64,000 nucleotides of DNA from an uncultured Polaribacter sp. Its GTDB lineage: Bacteria > Bacteroidota > Bacteroidia > Flavobacteriales > Flavobacteriaceae. The stretch is from assembly GCA_938084845.1 (NCBI GenBank), contig CALKEB010000023.1, positions 62,001 through 126,000 of the forward strand, read 5' to 3'. A program made the translations under genes and the position numbers. Under the pieces are notes generated by a model. The model was not told where the DNA came from. It saw nothing but the letters and a program-made list of their open reading frames with translations, and did not search any database. Shown piece by piece: positions 8,578-17,210 of this stretch. The first letter of the stretch is position 1; every line of letters starts with the position of its first letter.

Positions 8578-9105
8578 TTAGTTTTTAGTTTCTAAATTCA
8601 AAAAAAGAATATAATTTGGTCTAGTTTCTGTTTTTGAAATAGGAAAATCATAATTTCCAATTCTTTTGAAAGCAACTTTTTCATAAAAATTGAGTGCTCT
8701 ATAATTTTTAATCCATACGTAGAGCCAAATTCCTTTTTGATTATTTTTTTTAATAAGACCTACATTAAAATCAAATAATTTTTTGCCTAAACCTAATCCA
8801 TAAAACTCTTTTAGCAAATACAAGCGCTCCATTTTGGTGATGTTTTTAGCTAGAATGTGCTCGTTTTCTGTATTTAAAATTATTTTAGAAAAACCAGCCA
8901 ATTTCTCTTTGTAGAAAATTAGATGGTATTCATAATGTTGTTGAGTAACTTCTTTAGTTAGGGTTTCTTCATTAAAACTTTCCTTAAGATATTTATCCAT
9001 AATTTCCTCAGGAATGGCATGCTGATGAGGAATAAAAAAAGCTTTTTTTGACACTATTGCCAGTTGTTTTACATCATTTACTGTAGCTTTTCTAATAGAA
9101 ATCAT
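8578..9105 (-). CDS. GNAT-family N-acetyltransferase
   Basis: A 175-residue cytosolic acetyltransferase. The acetyl-CoA pyrophosphate-binding motif is visible as KEFYGLGLGKKLF (R/QxxGxG/A type), preceded by the strand MERLYLLKEF and followed by IWLYVWIKNYRALNFYEKVAFKRIG, the standard end of the GNAT fold. The acceptor substrate cannot be read from the sequence. It is on the same strand as the M28 peptidase, 64 bases upstream of it, with no evidence of a functional link. Confidence 0.9.
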   Translation of the reverse strand: MISIRKATVNDVKQLAIVSKKAFFIPHQHAIPEEIMDKYLKESFNEETLTKEVTQQHYEYHLIFYKEKLAGFSKIILNTENEHILAKNITKMERLYLLKEFYGLGLGKKLFDFNVGLIKKNNQKGIWLYVWIKNYRALNFYEKVAFKRIGNYDFPISKTETRPNYILFLNLETKN

Positions 9106-9178
9106 TGTACTAAAAATAAAATTATTGGATTAAAAGCACCTCCATTGATTTGCATCTAAAAATTGTTTTTAATTTCAA

Positions 9179-9631
9179 TTAATCAATCTTGGTAAAAATT
9201 TCGATATTTTTAAATACCGTATCATTTCTATAATACGTATTTACTTGCTTGTAAGAATCTTTATAGAAATCAATAGGAATTACGTACGTATTTACATCGC
9301 TTTTCATAGACTTAGAAGTAGAGGTAAGTGTTTCTGTAATGGTATCATTTTTAAAAGTATAGGTACCATAATCACTCCAATCAATACCATTTATATCTGT
9401 GTCTGTATTCCACAAAACATAACCATTTAAATAAATTTTATGTTGCACCTTATGGAAGTCTTTAACAATAGTGTCTGTATTGGCTAATGTGTAGAAAGCA
9501 TTTAGTTGCCAAACACCCTGCAATGGGTCTTCTTTTTGCTTTTTTAAATTTATAGCTGAGTTACATGAAGCTAAGAATACAAGAAATATACTAGCAATGA
9601 TTACTTTTTGAATTTTTAAGTTATTTTCCAT
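9179..9631 (-). CDS. Putative lipoprotein, lipocalin-like
   Basis: A 150-residue predicted lipoprotein. The signal peptide ends in a lipobox-like FLVFLASC, giving a lipidated Cys at about residue 23. After it, GVWQLNAFYT and alternating hydrophobic strands (YGTYTFKNDTITETLTST) resemble small lipocalin-like domains of Bacteroidota lipoproteins. No ligand or enzymatic residues can be assigned. It is monocistronic, between the GNAT and helicase genes on the same strand. Export and lipidation are well supported; the fold assignment is tentative. Confidence 0.65.
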   Translation of the reverse strand: MENNLKIQKVIIASIFLVFLASCNSAINLKKQKEDPLQGVWQLNAFYTLANTDTIVKDFHKVQHKIYLNGYVLWNTDTDINGIDWSDYGTYTFKNDTITETLTSTSKSMKSDVNTYVIPIDFYKDSYKQVNTYYRNDTVFKNIEIFTKID

Positions 9632-9691
9632 TTTTGTATTAATTAGGTTATTTTAAATTGCTTTTGTTTAAGTTTTAAAGCGATATAAAAA

Positions 9692-10927
9692 CTAATACCA
9701 ACGTTTTTTCTTCTTTTTTGAAGCTGCAGATTTTCTACTTTTTTTATGTTTACTTACCGTATTTGATTGTTTTTTTGTGTGTTTTGGTTTGTTAATAGGA
9801 TAAGGATGCTCATCAATAACTTTTATTGGTTTTTCAATTAATGTTTCGATATCTTTAATGTAATTGTTTTCATCTGGCGAACAGAAAGAAAACGCAATTC
9901 CAGATTTACCTGCTCTACCAGTTCTACCAATTCTATGTACGTAAGTTTCTGGCACATTTGGAATGTCAAAATTGATAATAGCATCTACATTAGTAATATC
10001 TATACCTCTTGCAGCAACATCTGTAGCTATTAAAATTGAGGCTTTTTTACTTTTAAAATCTTCTATGGCTTTGTTTCTAACCCCCTGAGATTTATCTCCA
10101 TGAATACTGGCCACAGTATAGCCATTTTTTAGAAGTGTTTGTTCTAGTTTATCAACCCCAAATTTGGTGCGTCTAAAAATTATAATTTTACCATTGATTG
10201 TATTTCTTAGCAAATGTAAACATAAATCTGTTTTATTTTTTTTTGGTAAATAATACAATAGCTGACCAATATTTTTTGCTGTAGTTTCTTCAGGATTTAT
10301 GTCAACTTTTACAGCGTTTTTAAGTAACGTTTTTGCAAGTTCATCTATCTTTTCTGGAATCGTTGCTGAAAATAAAAGGGTTTGTTTTTTTCTAGGGCAG
10401 TGCTTTTCAATCTTTTTGATATCATTAATAAACCCCATGTCAAGCATTAAATCTGCTTCGTCTAATACAAAGATTTCTAATTGGCTTAAATCAATGTTTC
10501 CTTGCATATGCAAATCAATCAACCTTCCTGGTGTTGCTATTAAAATATCTACACCTTTTGCCAAAATTTCTTTTTGGGGCTCTAAAGACACACCACCAAA
10601 AACGGCAGTACTTCTTAAATTAGAATATTTACTGTAAGATTTAAAGTTCGCTAGTATTTGAATGGCTAATTCACGAGTTGGTGTAATTACCAGGGCTTTT
10701 ATTTTTTTTTCGTCTTTTTCTACATCTTGTTTATCAAATAACAAATTTATAATGGGTAAAGCAAAAGCAGCTGTTTTTCCTGTACCTGTTTGTGCAGATA
10801 CAATTACATTTTTTTTATTTAATATTTCAGGTATTGCTCTTCTTTGGACTAAAGTTGGTTTGTGAAAACGAGCTTCAGCTACCGCTTTTAAAATTTTTTG
10901 ATGTAATGGTAATTCTTTGAATTGCAT
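9692..10927 (-). CDS. DEAD-box RNA helicase, RhlE type
   Basis: ATP-dependent RNA helicase of 411 residues, probably in ribosome assembly or RNA turnover. Motifs in order: Q motif (KPTLVQRRAIPEIL), Walker A AQTGTGKT, TPTRELA, DEAD in FVLDEADLMLD, SAT in LLFSATIPE, then the second RecA domain with ATDVAARGID and HRIGRTGRAGKSG. The C-terminus is a short lysine-rich tail ending KKKKKRWY, which probably adds RNA affinity. A -7 promoter box (TACCTTTG on the minus strand, 10942-10949) lies about 15 bases upstream of the ATG, implying a very short leader. Confidence 0.95.
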   Translation of the reverse strand: MQFKELPLHQKILKAVAEARFHKPTLVQRRAIPEILNKKNVIVSAQTGTGKTAAFALPIINLLFDKQDVEKDEKKIKALVITPTRELAIQILANFKSYSKYSNLRSTAVFGGVSLEPQKEILAKGVDILIATPGRLIDLHMQGNIDLSQLEIFVLDEADLMLDMGFINDIKKIEKHCPRKKQTLLFSATIPEKIDELAKTLLKNAVKVDINPEETTAKNIGQLLYYLPKKNKTDLCLHLLRNTINGKIIIFRRTKFGVDKLEQTLLKNGYTVASIHGDKSQGVRNKAIEDFKSKKASILIATDVAARGIDITNVDAIINFDIPNVPETYVHRIGRTGRAGKSGIAFSFCSPDENNYIKDIETLIEKPIKVIDEHPYPINKPKHTKKQSNTVSKHKKSRKSAASKKKKKRWY

Positions 10928-10941
10928 ACTTGCTTTTTTTG

Positions 10942-10949
10942 CAAAGGTA
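10942..10949 (-). promoter_or_regulatory. -7 promoter element for the RhlE-type helicase gene
   Basis: TACCTTTG on the minus strand matches the Bacteroidota consensus TAnnTTTG. No TTG is found at the expected -33 distance. It lies about 15 bases before the start codon. Confidence 0.5.
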
Positions 10950-11046
10950 GTTTAATGCAATTTAGTTTTTGTAGTAATTTGATTTGAGACTAAAAAAACT
11001 CCAATAATTAGGAAACTCAATTCTAATGATTAAAGTCTTTTTTGAT

Positions 11047-11080
11047 GAAAAAAAAGCCTCTATGTTATTTCATAGAGGCT
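11047..11080 (-). terminator. Intrinsic terminator of htpG
   Basis: A perfect 10-bp stem, AGCCTCTATG and CATAGAGGCT, around the loop TTATTT. On the minus strand it is followed by a run of T residues. It lies about 20 bases beyond the htpG stop codon. Confidence 0.9.
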
Positions 11081-11101
11081 TAATTATTTTAAGTATCGCC
11101 A

Positions 11102-13012
11102 CTATTTAATTAATTCGTAGCTTCTTTTAATAAAGTTAGTTAACTCTTCTCCATGCAAAAGGTTTTGAGATAGTTTTGCCAAGTCAAAAGCTTGAGAAAT
11201 TAGTCGCGTTTGTTTTTTCGCTGTTTTTGTATTTAAAATTTCTGATACTAATGGACTATTTGTGTTTACTACCAAATTGTACATGTCTGGAAAATTACCC
11301 ATACCCATCATTCCACCTCCACCAGATGCTTGCATTTCTTTCATTCTACGCATAAATTCTGGAACAGTAATAATAAATGGAGAAGAACTAGAGTCCATAG
11401 CCTCTAACTGCACTGTATAGGTTTCTTTTGGGACAGCAGCTTCGATAATAGGTTTTAACTTTTCTTTTTCTTCATCAGATAATTTAGAAATAATGTTATC
11501 GTCTTTCTTAATTAAATTATCAACATGGTCTGCATCTACTCTAGAGAATTTAACTTTAGCATCACCACCTTCTAATTTTTGCATTAAATGTGCAATAATA
11601 GGAGAGTCTAATACTAATACCTCATATCCTTTTGCAGTAGCTTCTTGAATGTAACTATGCTGTGCATCTTTATTGGCAGCATATAAAATTACATGATTAC
11701 CATCTTTATCGGTTTGAGTATCTTTTGTTTTTTCTAGTAGCTCATCAAACGTAAAGTACTTGTCTGCAACAGTTGGGTAAAGAGCGAATTTTTTAGCTTT
11801 GTCAAAAAACTTATCTTCAGATAACATTCCATACTCAATAATTACTTTGATATCGTTCCATTTCTTTTCAAAGTCTTCACGGTCTTTTTTAAATAAAGAA
11901 GATAATTTATCGCCTACTTTTTTAGTAATATAACCAGAAATCTTTTTTACTGCACCATCTGCTTGTAAATAAGAACGAGATACATTTAAAGGTATGTCTG
12001 GAGAATCGATAACTCCTTTTAACATTTGTAAAAAGTCCGGAACAATTCCTTCTACATTATCCGTTACAAAAACCTGATTTTGGTACAGTTGAATTTTATC
12101 TTTCTGCATGTCTAAGTTTTGAGATAACTTAGGGAAAAACAAAATACCGGTTAAATTAAAAGGATAATCTACATTTAAGTGAATATGAAACAAAGACTCT
12201 TCAAACTGCATAGGATACAATTCTCTATAAAAGTTTGTGTAATCCTCTTTTTCTAAATCAGCAGGTTTTTTTGTCCATGCAGGTTCTGTATTATTGATAA
12301 TATCGTCTACTTCTATCTGTCTGTGAGGCTCAGTAGTTTCTTTACCATCTTTGTCCTTTGTAGTTTTTGGTTCGTGCGTAGGATCGTTTACTTTTTTTGT
12401 TCCAAATTTAATTGGTACTTGGTTAAAACGATTGTATTTGGTTAATAACCCTCTGATTTTACCTTCTTCTAAAAATTCTGTAGAATCCTCAGCAATATGT
12501 AGAACTATTTCAGTTCCTCTGTCAGATTTGTCATGTGCTTCTATAGTATATTCAGGAGAACCATCACAAGTCCAATGAGCTGCAGGAGCATCTTTAAACG
12601 ATTTTGTGAAAATCTCTACTTTATCTGCAACCATAAATGCAGAATAAAAACCGAGTCCGAAGTGACCTATTACTCCAGTTTCATTTTTATCGTCTTTGTA
12701 TTTATCTAAAAACTCTTCGGCACCAGAAAATGCAATCTGGTTAATGTATTTTTCAACTTCATCAGCAGTCATACCTAAACCTTGATCTTTTATCGTTAAG
12801 GTTTTAGCATCTTTATCAATACTGATTTCAATTTTAGCATCACCTAGTTCTGTTTCAGCTTCACCAATAGAAATAAGGTGTTTTAATTTAGTAGTAGCGT
12901 CAGTTCCGTTAGAAATCAATTCTCTTAAAAAGATTTCATGATCAGAATACAAGAATTTTTTAATCAGTGGAAAAATATTTTCTACAGATACATTAATGTT
13001 TCCTTTACTCAT
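11102..13012 (-). CDS. htpG: Molecular chaperone HtpG (Hsp90)
   Basis: Cytosolic ATP-dependent Hsp90 chaperone, 636 residues, full length. The N-terminal GHKL ATPase carries LRELISNGTDATTKLK (the Asn that binds magnesium-ATP, here in NGTDA rather than the enterobacterial NASDA), IKDQGLGMT and GHFGLGFYSAFMVAD. The middle domain contains the catalytic-loop Arg in LNVSRSYLQAD. The C-terminal dimerisation domain includes a Gly/Met-rich loop (GGGGMMGMGNFPDMYNL). It is divergent from fabH across a 233-base gap that must hold both promoters; I could not identify a heat-shock operator there. It ends at a strong hairpin. Confidence 0.97.
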   Translation of the reverse strand: MSKGNINVSVENIFPLIKKFLYSDHEIFLRELISNGTDATTKLKHLISIGEAETELGDAKIEISIDKDAKTLTIKDQGLGMTADEVEKYINQIAFSGAEEFLDKYKDDKNETGVIGHFGLGFYSAFMVADKVEIFTKSFKDAPAAHWTCDGSPEYTIEAHDKSDRGTEIVLHIAEDSTEFLEEGKIRGLLTKYNRFNQVPIKFGTKKVNDPTHEPKTTKDKDGKETTEPHRQIEVDDIINNTEPAWTKKPADLEKEDYTNFYRELYPMQFEESLFHIHLNVDYPFNLTGILFFPKLSQNLDMQKDKIQLYQNQVFVTDNVEGIVPDFLQMLKGVIDSPDIPLNVSRSYLQADGAVKKISGYITKKVGDKLSSLFKKDREDFEKKWNDIKVIIEYGMLSEDKFFDKAKKFALYPTVADKYFTFDELLEKTKDTQTDKDGNHVILYAANKDAQHSYIQEATAKGYEVLVLDSPIIAHLMQKLEGGDAKVKFSRVDADHVDNLIKKDDNIISKLSDEEKEKLKPIIEAAVPKETYTVQLEAMDSSSSPFIITVPEFMRRMKEMQASGGGGMMGMGNFPDMYNLVVNTNSPLVSEILNTKTAKKQTRLISQAFDLAKLSQNLLHGEELTNFIKRSYELIK

Positions 13013-13245
13013 AATTTGTGTTTATTTTAATTATTAAAGTGTTTAATCGAATACTATTTGTTTAATTGATTCGAATTGACAACATATTTTTTTCTTTTTA
13101 ACAAATAGTCAAAAAAAATACCAAACAATAAATTCTGACAAGATGACATAAAATAATAGTCTATTTCTTGAAAGCAGTTTATAAAATCAAAAATTACTAT
13201 TTTTATACACTTATTTTATAATTAATAAAAATTAGCATTAAAAAT

Positions 13246-14253
13246 ATGTATAATTCAAAAATAACAGGCTTAGGATATTATGTTCCAGAAAATGTAGTGA
13301 CCAATGATGATCTTAAAGAGTTTATGGATACCTCTGATGAATGGATACAAGAAAGAACGGGAATTAAAGAACGCAGATGGATAGACCCTAAGACTGGAGA
13401 AAATACATCTTCTATGGGAGTGAAAGCAGCTAAAATTGCCATAGAAAGAGCAGGATTAACAAAAGATGATATCGATTTTATAGTATTTGCAACTTTAAGT
13501 CCAGATATGTATTTTCCTGGAGGTGGTGTTCGTGTTCAAGATATGCTAGATATGCCTACAATAGGTGCGTTAGATGTACGTAATCAGTGTTCAGGCTTTA
13601 TATATTCAATGTCTGTAGCTGATCAATTCATCAAAACAGGCATGTATAAGAATATATTAGTAATTGGTGCAGAAAATCATTCAGGAGGTCTAGAGAAGTC
13701 TACAAGAGGAAGAGGTGTTACCGTAATTTTTGGAGATGGAGCAGGAGCTGCAGTTTTGTCTAGATGTGAACAAGAAGGTAAAGGGATTTTGTCTTCTCAT
13801 TTACACTCTGAGGGGAAGCATGCAAGAGAGTTAATGCTAGATGGCCCATCTACAGGAAGATGGGTGCCAGAAATTATGGAGGAAAACGATCCTGAAGATC
13901 AATCTTATTTTCCTTATATGAACGGTCAATTTGTTTTTAAACACGCTGTTGTTCGGTTTTCTGAGGCAATTGTAGAAGGATTACAAGCCAATAACCTACA
14001 AAAGGAAGATATAGACATGTTAATACCACATCAGGCAAACCTTAGAATAGCTCAGTTTATTCAAAAGAAATTTAACTTAGCAGATGATAATGTATACAAC
14101 AATATTCAGAAGTATGGTAATACAACAGCTGCATCTGTAATCATTGCTTTGACAGAAGCATGGGAGCAAGGAAAAATTAAAGATAATGATTTGGTTGTTT
14201 TAGCTGCTTTTGGTAGTGGTTTTACATGGGGTTCTGTTGTAATTAGATGGTAG
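13246..14253 (+). CDS. fabH: 3-oxoacyl-ACP synthase III (KAS III, FabH)
   Basis: Condenses an acyl-CoA primer with malonyl-ACP to start fatty acid synthesis. 335 residues in the thiolase fold. The catalytic triad is visible: Cys115 in RNQCSGFIYS, His262 in IPHQANLRI, and Asn in the GNTTAAS motif. The N-terminal RTGIKERRW is typical. It stands apart from a fab cluster; the classic fabH-neighbour genes (plsX, rpmF) are absent, so this could be a second KAS III copy or a paralogue with another primer preference. The enzymatic family is certain; the exact physiological role is less so. Confidence 0.88.
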   Translation: MYNSKITGLGYYVPENVVTNDDLKEFMDTSDEWIQERTGIKERRWIDPKTGENTSSMGVKAAKIAIERAGLTKDDIDFIVFATLSPDMYFPGGGVRVQDMLDMPTIGALDVRNQCSGFIYSMSVADQFIKTGMYKNILVIGAENHSGGLEKSTRGRGVTVIFGDGAGAAVLSRCEQEGKGILSSHLHSEGKHARELMLDGPSTGRWVPEIMEENDPEDQSYFPYMNGQFVFKHAVVRFSEAIVEGLQANNLQKEDIDMLIPHQANLRIAQFIQKKFNLADDNVYNNIQKYGNTTAASVIIALTEAWEQGKIKDNDLVVLAAFGSGFTWGSVVIRW

Positions 14254-14418
14254 CTGATAAAAAGTATTTATACTATTTTTAGAAATTAAAGGCTTGTGTT
14301 AAAAAGGTTTTTTTTTAATTTATAAATGGATGCTCTTCCCTTAAAATATTGTTAATAATTCAAAAAACCCCTTTATTTTGTTTATTATTTAATTAAATTT
14401 GATAAACAATCTATTTTT

Positions 14419-15237
14419 ATGAAATCTTTACACTTATTATTCCGATTTTTCTTTTTTGTTTTTCTAGTTACTTTTTCTGCTCATGCTCAGAAATTAAGCG
14501 GTAAAGCAACTTACATTTCAAAAACTAAAATGGAATTAGGAAATTGGGGAGCACGAATGAGTGAAGCGCAAAAAAAGCAAGTTGCCAATAGATTAAAAAA
14601 CAGGTTAGAAAAAACATACGGGTTAACATTTAATACCACTGAATCTTCATTTAAAGAAGAAGAAAAGATTGATGCTATTTCTGGTGCTACAGATTCTTGG
14701 GGGGCTTATTTTACTAGAGGCGATCACTATAAAAATATTTCTAGCAACAAATTAGTGCAAAGTCAAGAATTTTATGGTAAACGTTTTTTAATAAAAGATA
14801 CTCTATACAAAATTGATTGGTCTATAAGCACTGAGTCAAAGAAAATTGGAAATTACACCTGTTATAAAGCAAAGGCTTTTGTACCTTATAATGAGTTAAA
14901 TTGGTATAATTTTTCTTGGAGTGATTTAAGAAGTACTGAAAACAAAGAAGGTAATGATGAAGAAAATTTAATCATTGTAGAGGCTTGGTATACACCACAG
15001 ATTCCAATGGCGCAAGGACCAGCTGAATTTTGGGGATTACCAGGTTTAATTTTAGAAGTAAGTGCACAAAATACTACTTTACTGTGTACAGAAGTTGCTT
15101 TAACTAAAGAAAGTAAATTACAAATTGATACTCCAGATAATGGAACTGAAATTACAAAAACAGCATACACATCAACCATAAGAGAAAAAATGGTGGAAAT
15201 GCGAAATAACAGAATGGGTAGAAGGAGAGGTAGGTAA
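14419..15237 (+). CDS. GLPGLI family protein
   Basis: A 272-residue exported protein of the GLPGLI family (TIGR01200), found in Bacteroidota and of unknown function. The signal peptide ends near HAQKLSG, and the family's eponymous motif is literally present in AEFWGLPGLILEV (about residues 206-218). Members often neighbour TonB-dependent receptors, but none is present here. The last residues are arginine-rich (NRMGRRRGR). It is followed after 23 bases by a CoA-binding protein gene on the same strand. The family is certain; the function is unknown. Confidence 0.92.
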   Translation: MKSLHLLFRFFFFVFLVTFSAHAQKLSGKATYISKTKMELGNWGARMSEAQKKQVANRLKNRLEKTYGLTFNTTESSFKEEEKIDAISGATDSWGAYFTRGDHYKNISSNKLVQSQEFYGKRFLIKDTLYKIDWSISTESKKIGNYTCYKAKAFVPYNELNWYNFSWSDLRSTENKEGNDEENLIIVEAWYTPQIPMAQGPAEFWGLPGLILEVSAQNTTLLCTEVALTKESKLQIDTPDNGTEITKTAYTSTIREKMVEMRNNRMGRRRGR

Positions 15238-15260
15238 TATCGGTTTTAAATTTATTTGAC

Positions 15261-15626
15261 TTGAAAAACAAAAAAACATTAGTGCTTGGTGCTTCCCTAA
15301 ATCCAGAACGTTACTCTTTTAAAGCGCTACAAAAATTAACTGAGAATAAGATACCTACTAGGGCTTTTGGTTTAAAAAATGGTGTTGTTTTTGGAGTGAC
15401 CATAGACTCAGAAAAGAAAAGCTATAAAGAAATTGATACAGTCACTTTATATTTAAACCCGAAAAGGCAGAAGGAATATTATGAATATATAGTAAGCTTA
15501 AAACCTAAACGCGTTATTTTTAATCCTGGTACTGAAAACGTAGAGTTTGTGAAGTTATTAAAATCGCATCATATAAATTCTGAAGAAGCCTGTACTTTGG
15601 TATTACTAGCAACAAATCAATACTAA
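15261..15626 (+). CDS. CoA-binding domain protein (YccU-like), TTG start
   Basis: A 121-residue single-domain Rossmann-type protein related to YccU and to the CoA-binding domain of succinyl-CoA synthetase alpha. The N-terminal TLVLGASLNPERYSFKA carries the nucleotide/CoA-binding loop, and PKRVIFNPGTENVEF and EEACTLVLL are typical of the small family. The only plausible start is TTG at 15261, as no in-frame ATG precedes the first beta strand. It ends two bases before the convergent rnz stop codon. The role is unknown beyond CoA binding. Confidence 0.85.
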   Translation: MKNKKTLVLGASLNPERYSFKALQKLTENKIPTRAFGLKNGVVFGVTIDSEKKSYKEIDTVTLYLNPKRQKEYYEYIVSLKPKRVIFNPGTENVEFVKLLKSHHINSEEACTLVLLATNQY

Positions 15627-15628
15627 GT

Positions 15629-16546
15629 TTATTGTAATTTAAATATAGTCCCTGGGTTTGCAAGCTTTATGTTTTTAAAAACTTCTTTAGCTTCATCTTC
15701 AAATAAAGAGATGTCTTTATACCTCCCTGAATAATGCCCTACTATTAGTTGACCCACATTGGCACTTTTAGCTATTTGTGCAGCTTGTTTGGATGTGCTA
15801 TGTTTTGTTTTTTTTGCTAAATCTTCTCTATCCGCTAAAAATGTGGTTTCATGATATAGAAGGTCTACATTTTTAATTATAGGAACAATGTCTGGTTTAT
15901 AAATGGTATCACTACAGAATGCAAAACGAAGTGGCTTTTTTGGCGGTAAAGTTAATTCATCATTCAAAATAACCTCTCCTGTACTTAGCGTAATATCTTT
16001 ACCAGCTTTTATATTTAAATAATCTGCTTTACCAATTTCTTTATAATTCGAAATATTTTGAATATGAAGTTTTTTAGACTTTTCTTTTTCTTCAAACAAA
16101 TAGCCATTCGTATATACTCTATGATGAAGTGGTATTGTTTTTACAGATACATGATCGTCTTCAAAAATTATTTCACTTTTATTGGATGTTAATTCATGAA
16201 AAATAATTTTGTATTTGGCATGTGATTGAGAGATTTTTAATTGTAATAAAGTAACTTCTTTAATTCCTTCAGGCCCATAGACATGCAAGTCTTTTTCTCT
16301 ACTTAAAATACCATAAGTAGATAACAAACCGACTAAACCATAAAAATGATCCCCATGTAAGTGAGAAATAAAAATATGATTTATTTTAGAAAACCCTACT
16401 TTATATTTTCTCATTTGACGCTGTGTTCCTTCTCCACAATCAATTAAAAAATGGCGATTATTAATTTCTAAATATTGAGAAGTTGGATATGCGTTTACCC
16501 TTGGAGTTGCAGAGTGGCATCCTAATATCGTTAGGCTAAGACTCAT
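15629..16546 (-). CDS. rnz: Ribonuclease Z
   Basis: Zinc-dependent endonuclease that trims tRNA 3' trailers. 305 residues in the metallo-beta-lactamase fold. The metal motif HxHxDH is FISHLHGDHFYGL (about residues 58-70). Other ligands and signatures are the N-terminal LIDCGEGTQRQM, the Asp in FCSDTIY, HETTF and the final His in VGHYSGRY. It is the last gene of the pyrR-pyrB operon and overlaps the preceding T9SS-domain gene by 4 bases, so it is probably translated by coupling. Confidence 0.95.
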   Translation of the reverse strand: MSLSLTILGCHSATPRVNAYPTSQYLEINNRHFLIDCGEGTQRQMRKYKVGFSKINHIFISHLHGDHFYGLVGLLSTYGILSREKDLHVYGPEGIKEVTLLQLKISQSHAKYKIIFHELTSNKSEIIFEDDHVSVKTIPLHHRVYTNGYLFEEKEKSKKLHIQNISNYKEIGKADYLNIKAGKDITLSTGEVILNDELTLPPKKPLRFAFCSDTIYKPDIVPIIKNVDLLYHETTFLADREDLAKKTKHSTSKQAAQIAKSANVGQLIVGHYSGRYKDISLFEDEAKEVFKNIKLANPGTIFKLQ

Positions 16547-16863
16547 CTAATAACAAAACGTTTAGAAATTATATTTTTAGTATCTCTAATACTATAAATA
16601 TAGATTCCTGATGCTAAATTATTTTTGTAAAAAGGAATACTATTTTTACCTTTTTTTATTGTGTGCTCTTTTTTGTATACAATTTTACCAAGTACATTTT
16701 TAACACTAAGTGTAATTTTAGAGTCTTTTAAGGTTGTGAAAGAAATTGTTGTTGCAGTAACAAATGGATTTGGAGCAGCAGATAGCTTCTCTAGGGACTT
16801 TTTTTGAGAAAAGCCTATTGTAGAAAATGTAAGACAAAAAAGAAAAAGTATTTTTTTTATCAT
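16543..16863 (-). CDS. Stand-alone T9SS type A sorting domain protein
   Basis: A 106-residue protein made of a signal peptide (MIKKILFLFCLTFSTIGFS) joined almost directly to a type IX secretion C-terminal sorting domain. The domain shows the usual order: APNPFVTATTISF, then SVKNVLGKIVYKKE, then the closing LASGIYIYSIRD and ISKRFVIR. Normally this domain ends a large secreted protein; here there is almost no cargo. It is embedded between an unknown gene and rnz in the pyrimidine operon with a 4-base overlap to rnz. It could be a minimal surface protein or the remnant of a larger one. The domain call is strong; the function is unknown. Confidence 0.82.
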   Translation of the reverse strand: MIKKILFLFCLTFSTIGFSQKKSLEKLSAAPNPFVTATTISFTTLKDSKITLSVKNVLGKIVYKKEHTIKKGKNSIPFYKNNLASGIYIYSIRDTKNIISKRFVIR

Positions 16864-16873
16864 CCTGCTTTTT

Positions 16874-17206
16874 TTAAAACCCCAACTCTCTTTCCATTGA
16901 TTCCATATCGATTATATCTTCTGCCTCGGTTAAGGTCGGAACAATATTAAAATCTTCAGGAAAATCGTCTGTGTTATCTATTTTTTGAACAATTATAAAT
17001 GAAGTTTTTTGCAATCTTTTTTTAGATGCAATATTCAAAAATAGTAAATAATCTCTTGTAGAGCTATTAATTTCTTCAGAAAAAGTAATAATGAGGTGCT
17101 CTTTTTCGAATTTTTTAATTTCAGAATCAAGCTTTATGATAAAATCTTGAATACGCTTTTCAGTACAATGAATACGAGTATATTTTGATGTTTTATCAAT
17201 ATTCAT
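16874..17206 (-). CDS. Conserved small protein of the pyrB-rnz operon, function unknown
   Basis: A 110-residue cytosolic protein without signal peptide or membrane segment. The predicted pattern (LIITFSEEINSS, then YLLFLNIASKKR, then SFIIVQK) is alternating strand and helix and loosely resembles a STAS-like fold; that is inference. The C-terminus is acidic (TEAEDIIDMESMERELGF). I recall homologues at this place in other flavobacteria being labelled ribonuclease Z, which I suspect reflects the neighbour, since no metallo-beta-lactamase motif exists here. It lies 4 bases after pyrB and 10 before the T9SS-domain gene, so it is co-transcribed. Confidence 0.7.
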   Translation of the reverse strand: MNIDKTSKYTRIHCTEKRIQDFIIKLDSEIKKFEKEHLIITFSEEINSSTRDYLLFLNIASKKRLQKTSFIIVQKIDNTDDFPEDFNIVPTLTEAEDIIDMESMERELGF

Positions 17207-17210
17207 AAAA

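Noticed and set aside
13013-13245. Heat-shock operator in the htpG-fabH gap
   Set aside because: No CIRCE-like inverted repeat or clear promoter could be identified in this 233-base AT-rich region.
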